Assembly (NCBI GenBank): GCA_964609385.1
Contig: CAZSSM010000005.1
Location: 78,280-142,279, forward strand
Direction: 5' to 3'
Source: CAZSSM01 sp964609385
GTDB lineage: Bacteria > Planctomycetota > Planctomycetia > Isosphaerales > Isosphaeraceae
Length of the DNA stretch: 64,000 nt
Shown one piece after another: positions 63,581 through 64,000 of this stretch. The notes beneath the pieces are model-generated. The model had not been told where the DNA came from. It saw only the letters and a program-made list of their open reading frames with translations, and ran no database searches. Positions within the stretch are counted from its first letter, which is position 1, and the number at the start of each line of letters is the position of its first letter. A program made the position numbers and the translations under genes.

Positions 63581-64000
63581 TCATTCGCGTTTCGGCAGCG
63601 AACGCCCCGCCAGCGCGACCGCTCCGAGTCTCCGGGATACGTAGGACCTCAGGAGCCATGATGGCGACGTCCATCGCGAGGCCCGCCCGACGGGGGACGG
63701 GCACGGATCAGCTCCCCTACCTCGCAGCGCGATCAGGCCGGCCCGCCAACTGAGGGCCAAGTGGATCGCCCCGATCAGGGTGAATCCGGCCAGGGCGACG
63801 GGGATCATCGCGACGATCAACGCGATCAGTGCCAGCAATACGACGAGCGTGATCGTGATGACGATCGCGATCTCGACGATCGTCGCGAGCGACCGGTCCG
63901 GCCTCGGAGCGTGCTCCTGATCAGCGATCGGGATCGGCTCGTCGGGCGGGATCGGTGGCTCGAGACGATCGGATGGGACCGTCGCGTGCGCTAGTCCTTC
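63581..64000 (-). CDS. Membrane protein, C-terminal part (runs off the window)
   Basis: The minus-strand frame is open from base 64000 to a stop at 63581, giving 139 residues without the start. A Pro/Asp/Glu-rich stretch (LEPPIPPDEPIPIADQEHAP) is followed by a long hydrophobic region (IVEIAIVITITLVVLLALIA then VAMIPVALAGFTLIGAIHLA), enough for one or two membrane passes, and a basic Ser/Arg-rich tail. Codons end mostly in G/C. No family is recognised and the beginning is missing, so only the membrane nature can be stated. Confidence 0.55.
   Translation of the reverse strand, partial: EGLAHATVPSDRLEPPIPPDEPIPIADQEHAPRPDRSLATIVEIAIVITITLVVLLALIALIVAMIPVALAGFTLIGAIHLALSWRAGLIALRGRGADPCPSPVGRASRWTSPSWLLRSYVSRRLGAVALAGRSLPKRE

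Noticed and set aside
1..64000. tRNA genes, rRNA, CRISPR arrays, insertion sequences
   Set aside because: I looked for T-loop motifs with flanking stems, regularly spaced direct repeats, and transposase motifs with terminal inverted repeats. None was convincing by eye. A tRNAscan or repeat search would be decisive.

Overview
The window reads as chromosomal DNA of a planctomycete, probably a member of the Isosphaeraceae-like group (inference). The base composition is GC-rich with G/C-ending codons. It carries a set of families strongly associated with that phylum: an ECF sigma factor / FecR-LamG / cytochrome-c-DUF1549-DUF1553 / DUF1501 cluster, a type I sulfatase with a CTTTR motif, a MoxR-DUF58-transglutaminase operon, a membrane-anchored ABC export triplet and a PurS-PurL fusion. 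No rRNA, tRNA, CRISPR array or intact mobile element was recognised.

Layout. 1-6.3 kb (minus strand): the start of a Rad52/Rad22-like protein, a 56-aa membrane protein and a membrane-anchored coiled-coil protein, then lnt, moeA and a trpG/pabA amidotransferase. 6.7-14.7 kb (plus): a secreted hypothetical protein; an ABC ATPase, its 832-aa permease and a membrane-anchored helical protein, closed by a clear terminator; then mqnD (futalosine menaquinone pathway) and an alpha/beta hydrolase. 14.7-16.4 kb (minus): a decayed gene with two frameshifts and an in-frame stop. 16.7-26.8 kb (mostly minus): a Prc-type protease, a small secreted peptide gene on the plus strand, a LamG/DUF1080-like protein, a YchF-like GTPase, and moxR-DUF58-transglutaminase. 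27.6 kb (plus): a response regulator joined to an anti-sigma-type ATPase domain. 28.6-35.1 kb (minus): the ECF / FecR-LamG / PSCyt-PSD1 / DUF1501 cluster. 35.4 kb: a secreted glycosidase-like protein.

36.5-41.6 kb (minus) holds the best candidate for an undescribed system. It is a compact three-gene operon with 4-bp overlaps. It encodes a DUF559-type nuclease, a winged-helix/coiled-coil protein and a 1119-aa protein with two P-loop ATPase modules, the second of HerA/FtsK type. Behind it lies a 0.7-kb upstream region containing an AT-rich patch. The likely theme is DNA end processing or phage/plasmid defence, but no close known system was recognised.

42.2-52.5 kb: a dienelactone hydrolase, an unrecognised 541-aa protein, a UvrD/PcrA-type helicase, thyX, a divergent Rho factor whose primary-site aromatic residues are replaced, and an AlgI-type MBOAT acyltransferase with its SGNH-like partner. 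52.6-58.3 kb (minus): tyrA, a purL with two N-terminal PurS-like domains, an NYN-domain protein with an altered acidic motif, and purQ. 58.6-64 kb: a sulfatase, a BlaI-type repressor with a frameshifted C-terminus preceded by a perfect 26-bp palindrome and followed by a broken partner gene, a GT87/DUF2029 membrane glycosyltransferase, and a truncated membrane protein at the edge.
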